From Legionella_C dresdenensis (GTDB lineage Bacteria; Pseudomonadota; Gammaproteobacteria; Legionellales; Legionellaceae), in contig NZ_JBHSAB010000014.1 in NCBI RefSeq assembly GCF_042649825.1, forward strand, positions 62,001 through 126,000: DNA of 64,000 nt. The letters are read 5' to 3'. Below are positions 6,961-15,200 of the stretch, piece by piece. A program made the position numbers and the translations under genes. Under the pieces are notes generated by a model. That model was not told the DNA's origin. It ran no database searches and was given only the letters and a program-made list of their open reading frames with translations. Position 1 is the first letter of the stretch. Each line of letters starts with the position of its first letter.

Positions 6961-8397
6961 TTAAAATTTAACCATTGCAGGGTTAAACGGTTGACCATTA
7001 ACTGACAGTTTACCCTGGTCAAGGTTAAGCTCAATCACATAATCACTACCCTGTTGCACAATAAGTCCTGACTGAGTCATTGCAGCCAATTGTGCGCTGG
7101 TCATCTGACTTACTTGCGGTGCAGAATCAGGGGTAGCCGCACTGCTGCCATCGGCAGGTGCTTGCTGAGCCTGCTGCGCTTGCTGGGCTGTAATTCGTTG
7201 CTGATTGGTTGTATCCAATACTTGTTTAACCACTTCAGCAGGAATCTGTAATTTTCCATTACCGTGAATCTTCTGAAGCATTTCGAATGGATTGGAATTA
7301 TCGCCTTGTGGTAAGGAAACCAACATATTGCCTTCAATTGTACCTTGCGGCATTTTGAAAGTTAACGTTGATATTTCAAACTCAGCTCCCTTGCTAAACA
7401 GTTTGGGAATTTCAGGGATAAGAGCCAGAATCGCCTGCTGTTGTTGCTGCTCGCTGCCCTGTAATTGTTGAGCCTGATTATTGATGCTGATTAATACATC
7501 GCCATCCAGATTACGTAATGCCATCTCAACAGAACCGGGTCCATACGTTTTGCCGTGAGCAAAGACTGTGTCCAGACTCATTTGGAAATGGGAATTAAAC
7601 AAGCCGTTTTCGATATCGCTGCTGGTTTGCATTGCAAGATTATCCAGCTCAAAGACTTTTTGATCTTTGTCGTTGATAACAAGTGACGGGAAGCTCAGGT
7701 TAAAATCACCGAGATACATATTATCGGCAACACGATGCATATCGTATTCCGTTGTAATTTCGCCAACCACACCTTTTACGGTGTCTTTGGAAAACTGAAT
7801 GCCATCAATAAGTGCATCGCCTTTGATCTTGTCCTGGTTTGAAGATACGCTGACATTACTATTAAATCCTAACCATTCAAACTGGCCGTTGCCCTCTTTG
7901 GCAATCAGTTTAAATGCCGGTATCGCTGTCTCAATAGTACTGTTATTCAAATAGCTTACGAACAGGCTTAAATCCAGCTCAGGCTTGGTTGAATCAGGGC
8001 TAAAATGCTCGCCAAACTGTTGATTGTATTGTGCTGGCAATGCGAGATCGGTGTGAGCATAACCCATACCAAATTTCACGGTATTATTCGCGAAAATTAC
8101 GGGGCCATGATAAATCGTTAAAGCCATTGGCATTTGATATTCTTGAGCAGGCACAGTCTGTGATTGGCCATTAGCTGTTTTCACAACATGCTCTGGAACC
8201 TGAAATTTCCAATCAAGCGTTGCGGTAGAGGTAAACCAGCCTCGTTTATAATCAGTCACATTGACAAAAACGCCTTTTGATTGATTAACTCTGTCCAGGT
8301 TTGCTTTCACTGTGCGTTCAGTGGCAATCCCCATTCCATAATAGCTGCCCAGGATCAACGCAGCCAGAATGACTACTAACCCTACAAATTTTTTCAT
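6961..8397 (-). CDS. YdgA-like DUF945 family protein
   Basis: 478 aa, anchored by one N-terminal membrane segment (MKKFVGLVVILAALILGSYY) with the remainder expected in the periplasm. The DUF945 pattern is visible: GIATERTVKANLDRVNQ, YKRGWFTSTATLDW and later GLFNSHFQMSLDTV. Two Gln-rich stretches (QGSEQQQQQAI and QQRITAQQAQQAQQ) lie in the C-terminal third. Family function is poorly known; E. coli YdgA is linked to cell-envelope phenotypes. GGAGAGAATA precedes the ATG at 8397. The frame is open 31 codons further upstream but without a ribosome site. Confidence 0.85.
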   Translation of the reverse strand: MKKFVGLVVILAALILGSYYGMGIATERTVKANLDRVNQSKGVFVNVTDYKRGWFTSTATLDWKFQVPEHVVKTANGQSQTVPAQEYQMPMALTIYHGPVIFANNTVKFGMGYAHTDLALPAQYNQQFGEHFSPDSTKPELDLSLFVSYLNNSTIETAIPAFKLIAKEGNGQFEWLGFNSNVSVSSNQDKIKGDALIDGIQFSKDTVKGVVGEITTEYDMHRVADNMYLGDFNLSFPSLVINDKDQKVFELDNLAMQTSSDIENGLFNSHFQMSLDTVFAHGKTYGPGSVEMALRNLDGDVLISINNQAQQLQGSEQQQQQAILALIPEIPKLFSKGAEFEISTLTFKMPQGTIEGNMLVSLPQGDNSNPFEMLQKIHGNGKLQIPAEVVKQVLDTTNQQRITAQQAQQAQQAPADGSSAATPDSAPQVSQMTSAQLAAMTQSGLIVQQGSDYVIELNLDQGKLSVNGQPFNPAMVKF

Positions 8398-8529
8398 TAT
8401 TCTCTCCAGTTTAGTCTCATCTTTCCGCACTGGCATACAGAGACAGAAAGATATTGCATTTATTAAAGCATGAGATTGGCAAACTGGCAAAGAATTATAA
8501 AAAATTCATAGAGGTAATAGAAAATGGAA

Positions 8530-8556
8530 CCTTGATTACGCTGCGCGGCATCAAGG
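8530..8556. repeat. dispersed palindrome family C
   Basis: Second copy of the CCTTGATTACG...CATCAAGG hairpin, just downstream of the MFS gene stop. Confidence 0.7.
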
Positions 8557-8567
8557 CTCCATGTCTG

Positions 8568-9887
8568 TTATTGTGCCTCATTTAATGGCTTGCAGTGAGT
8601 TTCTTTAACGGCTAAGGCCAGGATTAAAGCAATCAGTGAGCATAGCGGCAGAAGCTTCAGGCCGGCCTGAAAGTCGCCAAGCAGCAATGATTCGACATTA
8701 TAGGCCCGTCCCCCCGCAGTCAGGTCAACTAACCAGCCAACTATTGGTTGCAATGACGCGCCGATAAGAATTGAAAGCATATTGGTGAATGCAATTGATG
8801 TTCCAATCACATTCCTGGGATGAATTTCGGTTGAAACCGCATAAGCAATACCGACTCCGGTATTGGTCAGGCCAAACATAAAAAATATGCAATACGCTGT
8901 CCATGTGCCAAAAGAAGGGTAAAAGACGAAAATACTGGTCAGCAGAACCCCGCAAAGCGCAGAAACGATCATCAATGGCTTACGGTAGCCCATGCGATCA
9001 GAAAGCCAGCCAGATAAAGGGCCGCTAATTCCCCAGCCTATAAAAATCAATCCAGTGGCGCAAGCAGCGCTATGAGCTGATAAACCACGGCCAAATTGCA
9101 AATAAGCAGGACCGATTGCTTCACCAATTACTGCTGTTGGGCCAAATAGAAAGCCGGCATATAACGCATTTATCCAGGTCTGGCGATGAGAGAGAACAAT
9201 GCGGAGGCTGCGCAGGATACTGACATGGTTTTCGGTATGGATTTCCCGCCGTTTGCTTCCGGGTTTATCCTGAACAAACTGATATAATAAGCCTGCCAGT
9301 GCGATAAACAAAAATGCGATAATCAACATACTGTGCCGCCAGCCAACTTTCGCGACCAGGAAAGATACCGGCGCTTCACCTGCCGCAGCGCCCAACATAC
9401 CCAGAGCTTGTGTCAAGCCGGCAAGCAAGCCGAGCATGGCTGGCGGGAACCATGACGTAGCCAGACGCAATGAACTGACAAAGGCAAACGCCGCACTGAA
9501 CCCAATCAGCATCCGGCCTACTGAGGCCATAAGCAAGCCGTCAGCCAGTCCAAAAACGACGCAGCCAAAAGCAGTAACCAGCGACATGACGGTAAGAATT
9601 GCCCGAATACTTAAACGATCAACAGTCAGACCGACAGGAATCTGCATAATAATATACGGAACATAAAATGAAGCAGTCAGAATGCCAAAGCCAACTTCAT
9701 TAATGCCAAAATCGATTTGCAAACTGCGATGCATGACGCCAGGAGCAACACGGGCAAGGTAATCAGAAAAATAGAAGGCAGTAGCCAATCCCCAGACCAA
9801 CCATGCAAAAGCCAATCGTTGTGTTTTGCTATTTTCGTCATTTTCTGACGTAACGATTTTATTTTTCATAAGTTCACTGCTTATCAC
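8568..9887 (-). CDS. major facilitator superfamily transporter
   Basis: 439 aa, about 12 hydrophobic segments. The N-terminal half has FSDYLARVAPGVMHRSLQID and the loop motif PVGLTVDRLSIRAIL (GxxxDR type); the second half has the matching GPLSGWLSDRMGYRKPLM. These place it in the NarK/phthalate-permease-like branch common in Legionella and Coxiella. The substrate cannot be read from sequence. The start at 9887 is GTG with AGAGAG upstream; the ATG at 9869 is an alternative. No partner gene is next to it. Confidence 0.9.
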   Translation of the reverse strand: MISSELMKNKIVTSENDENSKTQRLAFAWLVWGLATAFYFSDYLARVAPGVMHRSLQIDFGINEVGFGILTASFYVPYIIMQIPVGLTVDRLSIRAILTVMSLVTAFGCVVFGLADGLLMASVGRMLIGFSAAFAFVSSLRLATSWFPPAMLGLLAGLTQALGMLGAAAGEAPVSFLVAKVGWRHSMLIIAFLFIALAGLLYQFVQDKPGSKRREIHTENHVSILRSLRIVLSHRQTWINALYAGFLFGPTAVIGEAIGPAYLQFGRGLSAHSAACATGLIFIGWGISGPLSGWLSDRMGYRKPLMIVSALCGVLLTSIFVFYPSFGTWTAYCIFFMFGLTNTGVGIAYAVSTEIHPRNVIGTSIAFTNMLSILIGASLQPIVGWLVDLTAGGRAYNVESLLLGDFQAGLKLLPLCSLIALILALAVKETHCKPLNEAQ

Positions 9888-9936
9888 TATGCATCTCTCT
9901 TTGTATTTAAATAAACATCCCTGGAGCCCCTAAGAA

Positions 9937-10073
9937 GCACTGCCATTAAGTTAAGGATTCTGTCATTCCCGCGAAGGCGGGAATCCATTTCTCAAGTTGG
10001 TTCTTTACCTTGTTTGATGGATGGATCCCCGCCTTCGCGGGGATGACGCATTTTCTTAACTTAATGGCAGTGC
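9937..10073. mobile_element. 137-bp MITE with 19-bp terminal inverted repeats and 9-bp target duplication
   Basis: Both ends read GCACTGCCATTAAGTTAAG inward. The whole element is a near-perfect long hairpin: arms 9937-9987 and 10022-10073 with a loop of about 34 bp. Each arm itself contains a family E palindrome (CGCGAAGGCG core). The direct repeat CCCTAAGAA flanks it at 9928-9936 and 10074-10082. It has no coding capacity, so a transposase would have to act in trans. Confidence 0.85.
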
Positions 10074-10216
10074 CCCTAAGAAGAACCCGGGTGCGTTTAC
10101 CTGCAAAATCAGAACTTAGCACTTTTCTTTTGAGCTGTATACCTCTAACTGCGGATATTTTAATCATAATTACTCTTGTTTGTTCAAATTTTTCTCAAAA
10201 AAGACTTCGCGAAAGA

Positions 10217-10246
10217 TTGTAGCCGGGCAGCGTCCTTGAGTATAAT
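10217..10246 (+). promoter_or_regulatory. probable sigma-70 promoter of the SseB-like gene
   Basis: TTGTAG (10217-10222), 18 bp, perfect TATAAT (10241-10246), 25 bp before the ATG at 10272. Confidence 0.5.
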
Positions 10247-10271
10247 TGCTATTTAACACTGGTATTTATGT

Positions 10272-10658
10272 ATGAATAGTCTTGAACACGCGGTAAAGCA
10301 AGCACTTGATTTATCAGGCAGTAATCAGGAGGCAAATAAAGCCTATCTGGAATTTATCAAAGCCAATTTTATTATCCCGGTAGATAAAAATTCTGATCCC
10401 GCTGATCCGGAGGTTTTATATTTACACGAGAATGGCCACTATTTCTTACCGGTTTTTACTGAAATGCCGCATCTTGATCAATGGGCGCGCGACATTTCCC
10501 AATCTATAGATATTCTGCGTCTTACCGGGGTTGATTTACTCAAAGGGATTGGCGAACAAGTGACGGTTTGCCTTAATATTGGAAGCACCGTTTATAAGGA
10601 ATTTAATCCGCAGGAATTGGCGCGAATGCGTAGTATGGTGTTAAAGATTTTTAAATAA
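10272..10658 (+). CDS. SseB-like N-terminal domain protein
   Basis: 128 aa. The pattern fits the SseB N-terminal domain: helix LEHAVKQALDL, a short strand FIIPVDKN, then YFLPVFTEMPHLDQWARDI, the LLKGIGEQVTVCLNIGSTVY stretch, and a final FNPQELARM helix. E. coli SseB is a soluble protein linked to serine sensitivity with unclear chemistry. The SseB C-terminal domain is missing, as in many family members. It stands alone between a MITE and a palindrome. Confidence 0.7.
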   Translation: MNSLEHAVKQALDLSGSNQEANKAYLEFIKANFIIPVDKNSDPADPEVLYLHENGHYFLPVFTEMPHLDQWARDISQSIDILRLTGVDLLKGIGEQVTVCLNIGSTVYKEFNPQELARMRSMVLKIFK

Positions 10659-10661
10659 GGA

Positions 10662-10682
10662 GTTGGGTCTAAACGACCCAAC
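10662..10682. repeat. dispersed palindrome family A
   Basis: GTTGGGTC-TAAAC-GACCCAAC directly after the SseB-like gene, between convergent genes. Confidence 0.8.
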
Positions 10683-10719
10683 TTACCATATCATTACAGA
10701 ACGCTAGCGGTTTTAGATA

Positions 10720-11112
10720 CTAGGCTACCAAATCCAGAACCTGGTACCCCACCACCGCCGTTGCGGCCAGTGCACCGGTAATTTTCAAAAAGGTAGTGAA
10801 AAAATTGCCATAGAAGACAGAATGGTAATCACTGTCATTTGCCGCGCCGCTCGCGTCCGCTTCTGCCTCTGACGTTTCCGCCATGGTTTCTTTTCCAGCC
10901 AGCGTAAACAGTGGTTCTTCACCATAGAAGCCAGCCCACCAGCCTTCTTGCCATTGATTATATTCACTAGTACCTGCAGAAAAAGGATTCGCTTCTTCAT
11001 CCAGCTCTGCCACTGCACTCTCATAACCGTCTATGTAACAATCTTCCAAATCAGGGTGTTCAATATTTAAACGTAATTTTAAATGTGATAAAATTTCAGT
11101 TGTGTCGTTCAT
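10720..11112 (-). CDS. RMF-like domain protein with C-terminal membrane anchor
   Basis: 130 aa. Residues about 26-72 (YIDGYESAVAELDEEANPF, then SAGTSEYNQWQEGWWAGF) follow the ribosome modulation factor pattern GY.A...NP...G.....W..GW..G. After an acidic Ala/Glu/Ser linker, the C terminus is a single hydrophobic segment (TFLKITGALAATAVVGYQVL). RMF itself is about 55 aa, soluble and dimerises 70S ribosomes. A membrane-tethered version could recruit ribosomes or have another role (inference). The start at 11112 is supported by AGAGGATACG upstream. The RMF relation rests on motif reading only. Confidence 0.6.
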   Translation of the reverse strand: MNDTTEILSHLKLRLNIEHPDLEDCYIDGYESAVAELDEEANPFSAGTSEYNQWQEGWWAGFYGEEPLFTLAGKETMAETSEAEADASGAANDSDYHSVFYGNFFTTFLKITGALAATAVVGYQVLDLVA

Positions 11113-11425
11113 GATCGTATCCTCTTCTAGCGCCTGTAAATGAAATAATTTATGACCCATTTAAGAAGCATCTGACTCGAAAAAGGAGCTGTTTAATACT
11201 TCTACAGCTTCCATTTTACGCCTGTGTCAGGGCTTGTGCTTGCCTGAATCAATTTTTTACTATTTCTTGACAAAATAGTTAAAAAGAAAGATTTAAAATC
11301 AAAATGAAAACTTTTAGCACTGCTACATGACTTTGCGGGCGGCTTCACCTCGTTCGCAAAGATTTAAATTTGTTCACAGAATCTGATATCTTTGTTTTCA
11401 TTTGATGATAAAAACTTATTTGCAA
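11113..11425. other. AT-rich intergenic region between pdxH and the RMF-like gene
   Basis: I see no gene, tRNA or strong repeat here. It presumably holds the minus-strand promoter of the RMF-like gene. A plus-strand TTGACA near 11270 lacks a properly spaced -10. Confidence 0.5.
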
Positions 11426-12073
11426 TTAAGGTGCCAACCTGCGGTGAGTCCATTTGCCGCCCTGTTTGAAGTAGTGGATACGGTCATGCAAGCGGTTATT
11501 TCGGCCCTGCCAGAATTCAATTTCATCCGGCAAAATCTGGTAACCGCCCCACGTTTTTGGCCGCACGATTGCTTTTTGGCCATATTCTTTTACCAACTCA
11601 TTAAATGCCTGTTCCAACGCTACCCGGCTTTCAATCTGACGAGACTGGGGAGAAGCAATTGCACTGATTTGGCTTTCCAGAGGCCGGCTCATAAAATAGG
11701 CATCAGATTGCCGGGCGCTGGCTTTCTTTACCCGGCCGCGTATTCTTATCTGGCGAGACATTTCCGGCCAGTAAAAATTTACCGCCGCATAGGGCGTATG
11801 ACGTAATTGAATTGCTTTGGTACTTTCATAATTGGTATAAAAGACAAAACTTTCATTTTCCATTCCCTTTAACAACACAACCCTGGAATCCGGGAAACCG
11901 CGCTCATCAACGGTAGATAGCACCATGGCTGTCGGATCAAATTTATCCACCGCAAGAATCTCTTCGAACCACTGCCTGAATTGCATAAAGGGATCGGCGT
12001 CCGCCTGCTCCTCGCTCAATGTTAAGTCGCCATATTCACGTCTGACATCTGCTATGGTGTGCCATTTTGACAT
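11426..12073 (-). CDS. pdxH: pyridoxamine/pyridoxine 5'-phosphate oxidase
   Basis: FMN enzyme that oxidises PNP or PMP to pyridoxal 5'-phosphate. The 215-aa product has the full family pattern: DPFMQFRQWFEEIL, MVLSTVDERGFPDSRVVLLK, FVFYTNYESTKAIQL, FYWPEMSRQIRIRGRVKK, YFMSRPLESQISA, RPKTWGGYQILPDEIEFWQG and the closing RLHDRIHYF...WTHRRLAP. Standard length. Monocistronic in view. Confidence 0.97.
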   Translation of the reverse strand: MSKWHTIADVRREYGDLTLSEEQADADPFMQFRQWFEEILAVDKFDPTAMVLSTVDERGFPDSRVVLLKGMENESFVFYTNYESTKAIQLRHTPYAAVNFYWPEMSRQIRIRGRVKKASARQSDAYFMSRPLESQISAIASPQSRQIESRVALEQAFNELVKEYGQKAIVRPKTWGGYQILPDEIEFWQGRNNRLHDRIHYFKQGGKWTHRRLAP

Positions 12074-12212
12074 TTATTGCTCCCAGATCAGGAAAATATC
12101 CGGCAAGTATACTCAAAAACCATTCTGCAGAGCCAGGGAAACCTGTCATTGCAATCCGAGTTACGGCTCTACGTTTGTCCTGTATAAGAAATTCCTGTAT
12201 AACAGTCAAAAA

Positions 12213-12245
12213 GTTAATATTTGCTTAATAAAAAGCTTGTATGAT
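12213..12245 (+). promoter_or_regulatory. PmrA-box-like promoter of the 1674-aa protein gene
   Basis: Half-sites GTTAATATT (12213-12221) and CTTAATAAA (12224-12232) with a 2-bp gap, then 7 bp and the -10 TATGAT (12240-12245). This is the best match in the window to the tandem cTTAATatT PmrA box. Same spacing as the boxes at 4958, 30719 and 50665. Confidence 0.75.
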
Positions 12246-12296
12246 TGATTTATATCAGCATGCAGCCGATAGCTTTATATGGGTAGGTTAATCACT

Positions 12297-15200
12297 ATGC
12301 TTGGTCAATATATTGAAATATTAAAATCCTTTAAAGAACATCAGATATCTGTTTTCCTGAGAGGAATCCGTGAGAGTGTAACTACCAGTATTATTGATGA
12401 TTATCTCACCGCCGAGATCAAGCCTTATTTCAATGCATATAATTATGAAATCGGCGTAGAAGGCACCATGGAACCAGGGCCCAAAAAAATTCTTTTTGAA
12501 CTTAAAGAGGGAAAACTGTTTTATACGATTTATAGACCAGTGGTTGAAGAATCGAAATCAAAAAATAGCACGCCCACCGGAGAACACTCTGTTGCAGAAG
12601 AACCAATTCCGGCAAGAACTGATACCGTCCTTACTGATGCAGCAACTGAAACCGATTCGGCCCCCGAAAGCGAAGAATCCGATAATGACGAAAATAATCA
12701 GGGTATAGAGCCTGAACAGGAGGAAGCAGATAAGGACGTATTGCAAGTAGAAGAATACACGCTTATCTTGCACTCCGAAACGACCAAATCCGAAATTATA
12801 CAAATTGTAAATTCCTGCGATCAAGGTGTAATTGAACAGGAAGAATTAGGCTGTACTACGATTGCCCCGTTAACACTAATACAGCTGACGCCTTATACAA
12901 CAGACATTTTGCGCCTGATTGCCAAACGGGGTCAAATCCCTGACCAGCACGGCCCGTTTAAAAATTTCGAATGCGAACCCAAACAGGTTATTCAAATCAA
13001 ACAGTTTGTTAATGCACTCTACCACGCCGAATTAACGTTTCAAAAACTTGAAGGCCTTGAATTAAACTCACTGAGCGGTAAATGGCAAAGTGCAAAGAAA
13101 ATCTGGTCTGAAGTGATTGAGCAAGCCTACACTGCCAGCCATCTGCTCGCTAATCTTGATATTGATTTAATGGCAATATTCAATACTGAAGCAGCAGCCC
13201 TGACCCAGTTTTTCAAGGTAATACAGGAAATGGCGATTGAGTATGGGAAGAGCCAGAAAGATCAAACAGCTAAAGACGGTTCGCAATTGAAAAAAGCGCT
13301 GGAATTTATCAAGCGATATACCCAAAAAGATAAAAAAGCGTCCGAAACAGTCACTGCTTCAGCCCCGGCAAATGCGCCACAATTAGCAAATGAACCCGCA
13401 CCGACCCCCACCAACCTGGAACCAGCAAAAAAACTGGAAGATCGATTAAAAGAATATAGCCACCAGGCTGGTACAATAGCCGGAATTACGGTTGATCAAA
13501 TGCGACCCAGTAGTGGAAATGTCGATTATGATTTTCTTGCCTCTTTCTGTGGTGAGTTAAGTAATTATATTAAGCAGGCTACAGATATTGTAGATGAGTA
13601 CACCGGACGCAAAAAACAGGATGAAAACTCTCAACAAAGTGCTCTATCCGGCACCCAGGCTAACGAAAATAATACGGCTGGACAACCCAGAGAAAATGAA
13701 CTGACTGCCGTTCTTGGCGCAGAAAGACAGGAAGAACTGCGCAATGCAGCGCTTAAGCTGTCAGTTGCGCTGAATGAAATAAAAACCATTAATTTTTTTA
13801 ATTCTTATAAATTCGGTAATTATATCGATATTATCCGCAATACCGTTATTCTATCGACCAGTATCCTGCAACAGACCAATTTTCTGACTGATGCCACGCA
13901 GGATGCGGTACGCGCACAACTTGCTGAAATAAAATATAGTCTGCTGCCCCAATTATTTGAAATACTGGACAAAATTGAAGATGAAGCACTATTAAAACCG
14001 GGAATGGTTTCTGAACCCATAATGCATCAAATGCGCTCGCTTTATAAGCTATTGATTCATTATACTGGTAAATTTGTCGAGTTTGATAAAAAAGGGATAG
14101 AACTTACGACCATTGAGGATAGAAAATTCCTTGATTTGCGTATCGCAAAAATCCGTGAACGCATTGCCCACTACACCATCCGCAAGCACGAATGGAAAGT
14201 CAGTCAGAAAGCGCTGAAGCAGTTTGTTGCTCTTATTCTTGAACTTGACGAAGTGGAAAAAGCAATTAAAAGCGAGGACCAGGTCAAACTGCAGCACTAT
14301 AATCAAAAGGCCTCCCAACACAGTTTAACACTGGAGGCTTATCAGAAATTGCTTTTGCAAAAGATTCAGGAACAGGCACATCACCTTCCCCCCGCCTTGA
14401 GAGAAAAGCCGATTCCCAGTATAGAAAATACTCTTGCCAGCGAAATAGCAACTTGCGATTTCCACATTAAGATTGAACAAAACTTAATAAACAATATTTA
14501 TCAGAATGCAGAACTGTCCATTAACCCGATAAATACCTGTGCCTATTCTTTGGATTTCAATGAAGAAGAAATACTGAAAAAACGCGATCCCGAGAAAGAT
14601 TTTTGCCAAATTATCACAACCAATGTTCAAATCAACCCCACGCTGAAAGCATCTGCTCTGGTAGTGACTCATGATGAATTAACTTATGAACAAGCATCGG
14701 CTTTATTCAGCTGGTATCAAGGCAGAACAGCAACGCTGGCAGAAGCAGAAAAAGTCCTCGCGGCCTTTGTGGGCGAATTGACATCACTCAGCGGCTCCCT
14801 TTATCGTGCTGACAATGCTCAAAAAAAACGCCTGCTTGAGCAATATAAAATTATTCAGCCTTATCTGTCAGTGCTGAAAAACCCTGAGCGGGAAGCACTG
14901 GATCAAAGGATCAGAGACAATCTTATCCATGAGCCTGGCCAGACCAGGCTGCCTTACCGCACGCAGATAACAGCCAGTGAAGTCCTGTCCTGGATTAATG
15001 CTGATATAGCGCCAGCAGACAGGTACAGCCGCCCAACGATAAATCTGGCCCAAACGCTCAAAGTAGCACGACATTTCTCACAACATAGAGAGCGTTTGTT
15101 TTCAGCACTAAAAACTAACAAATATATTGCATCAGTGACTCAGCGCCCGTTAATTTCTGAACAAAGTACCGCCATGACTGAATCGCATTACGCAAAATCA

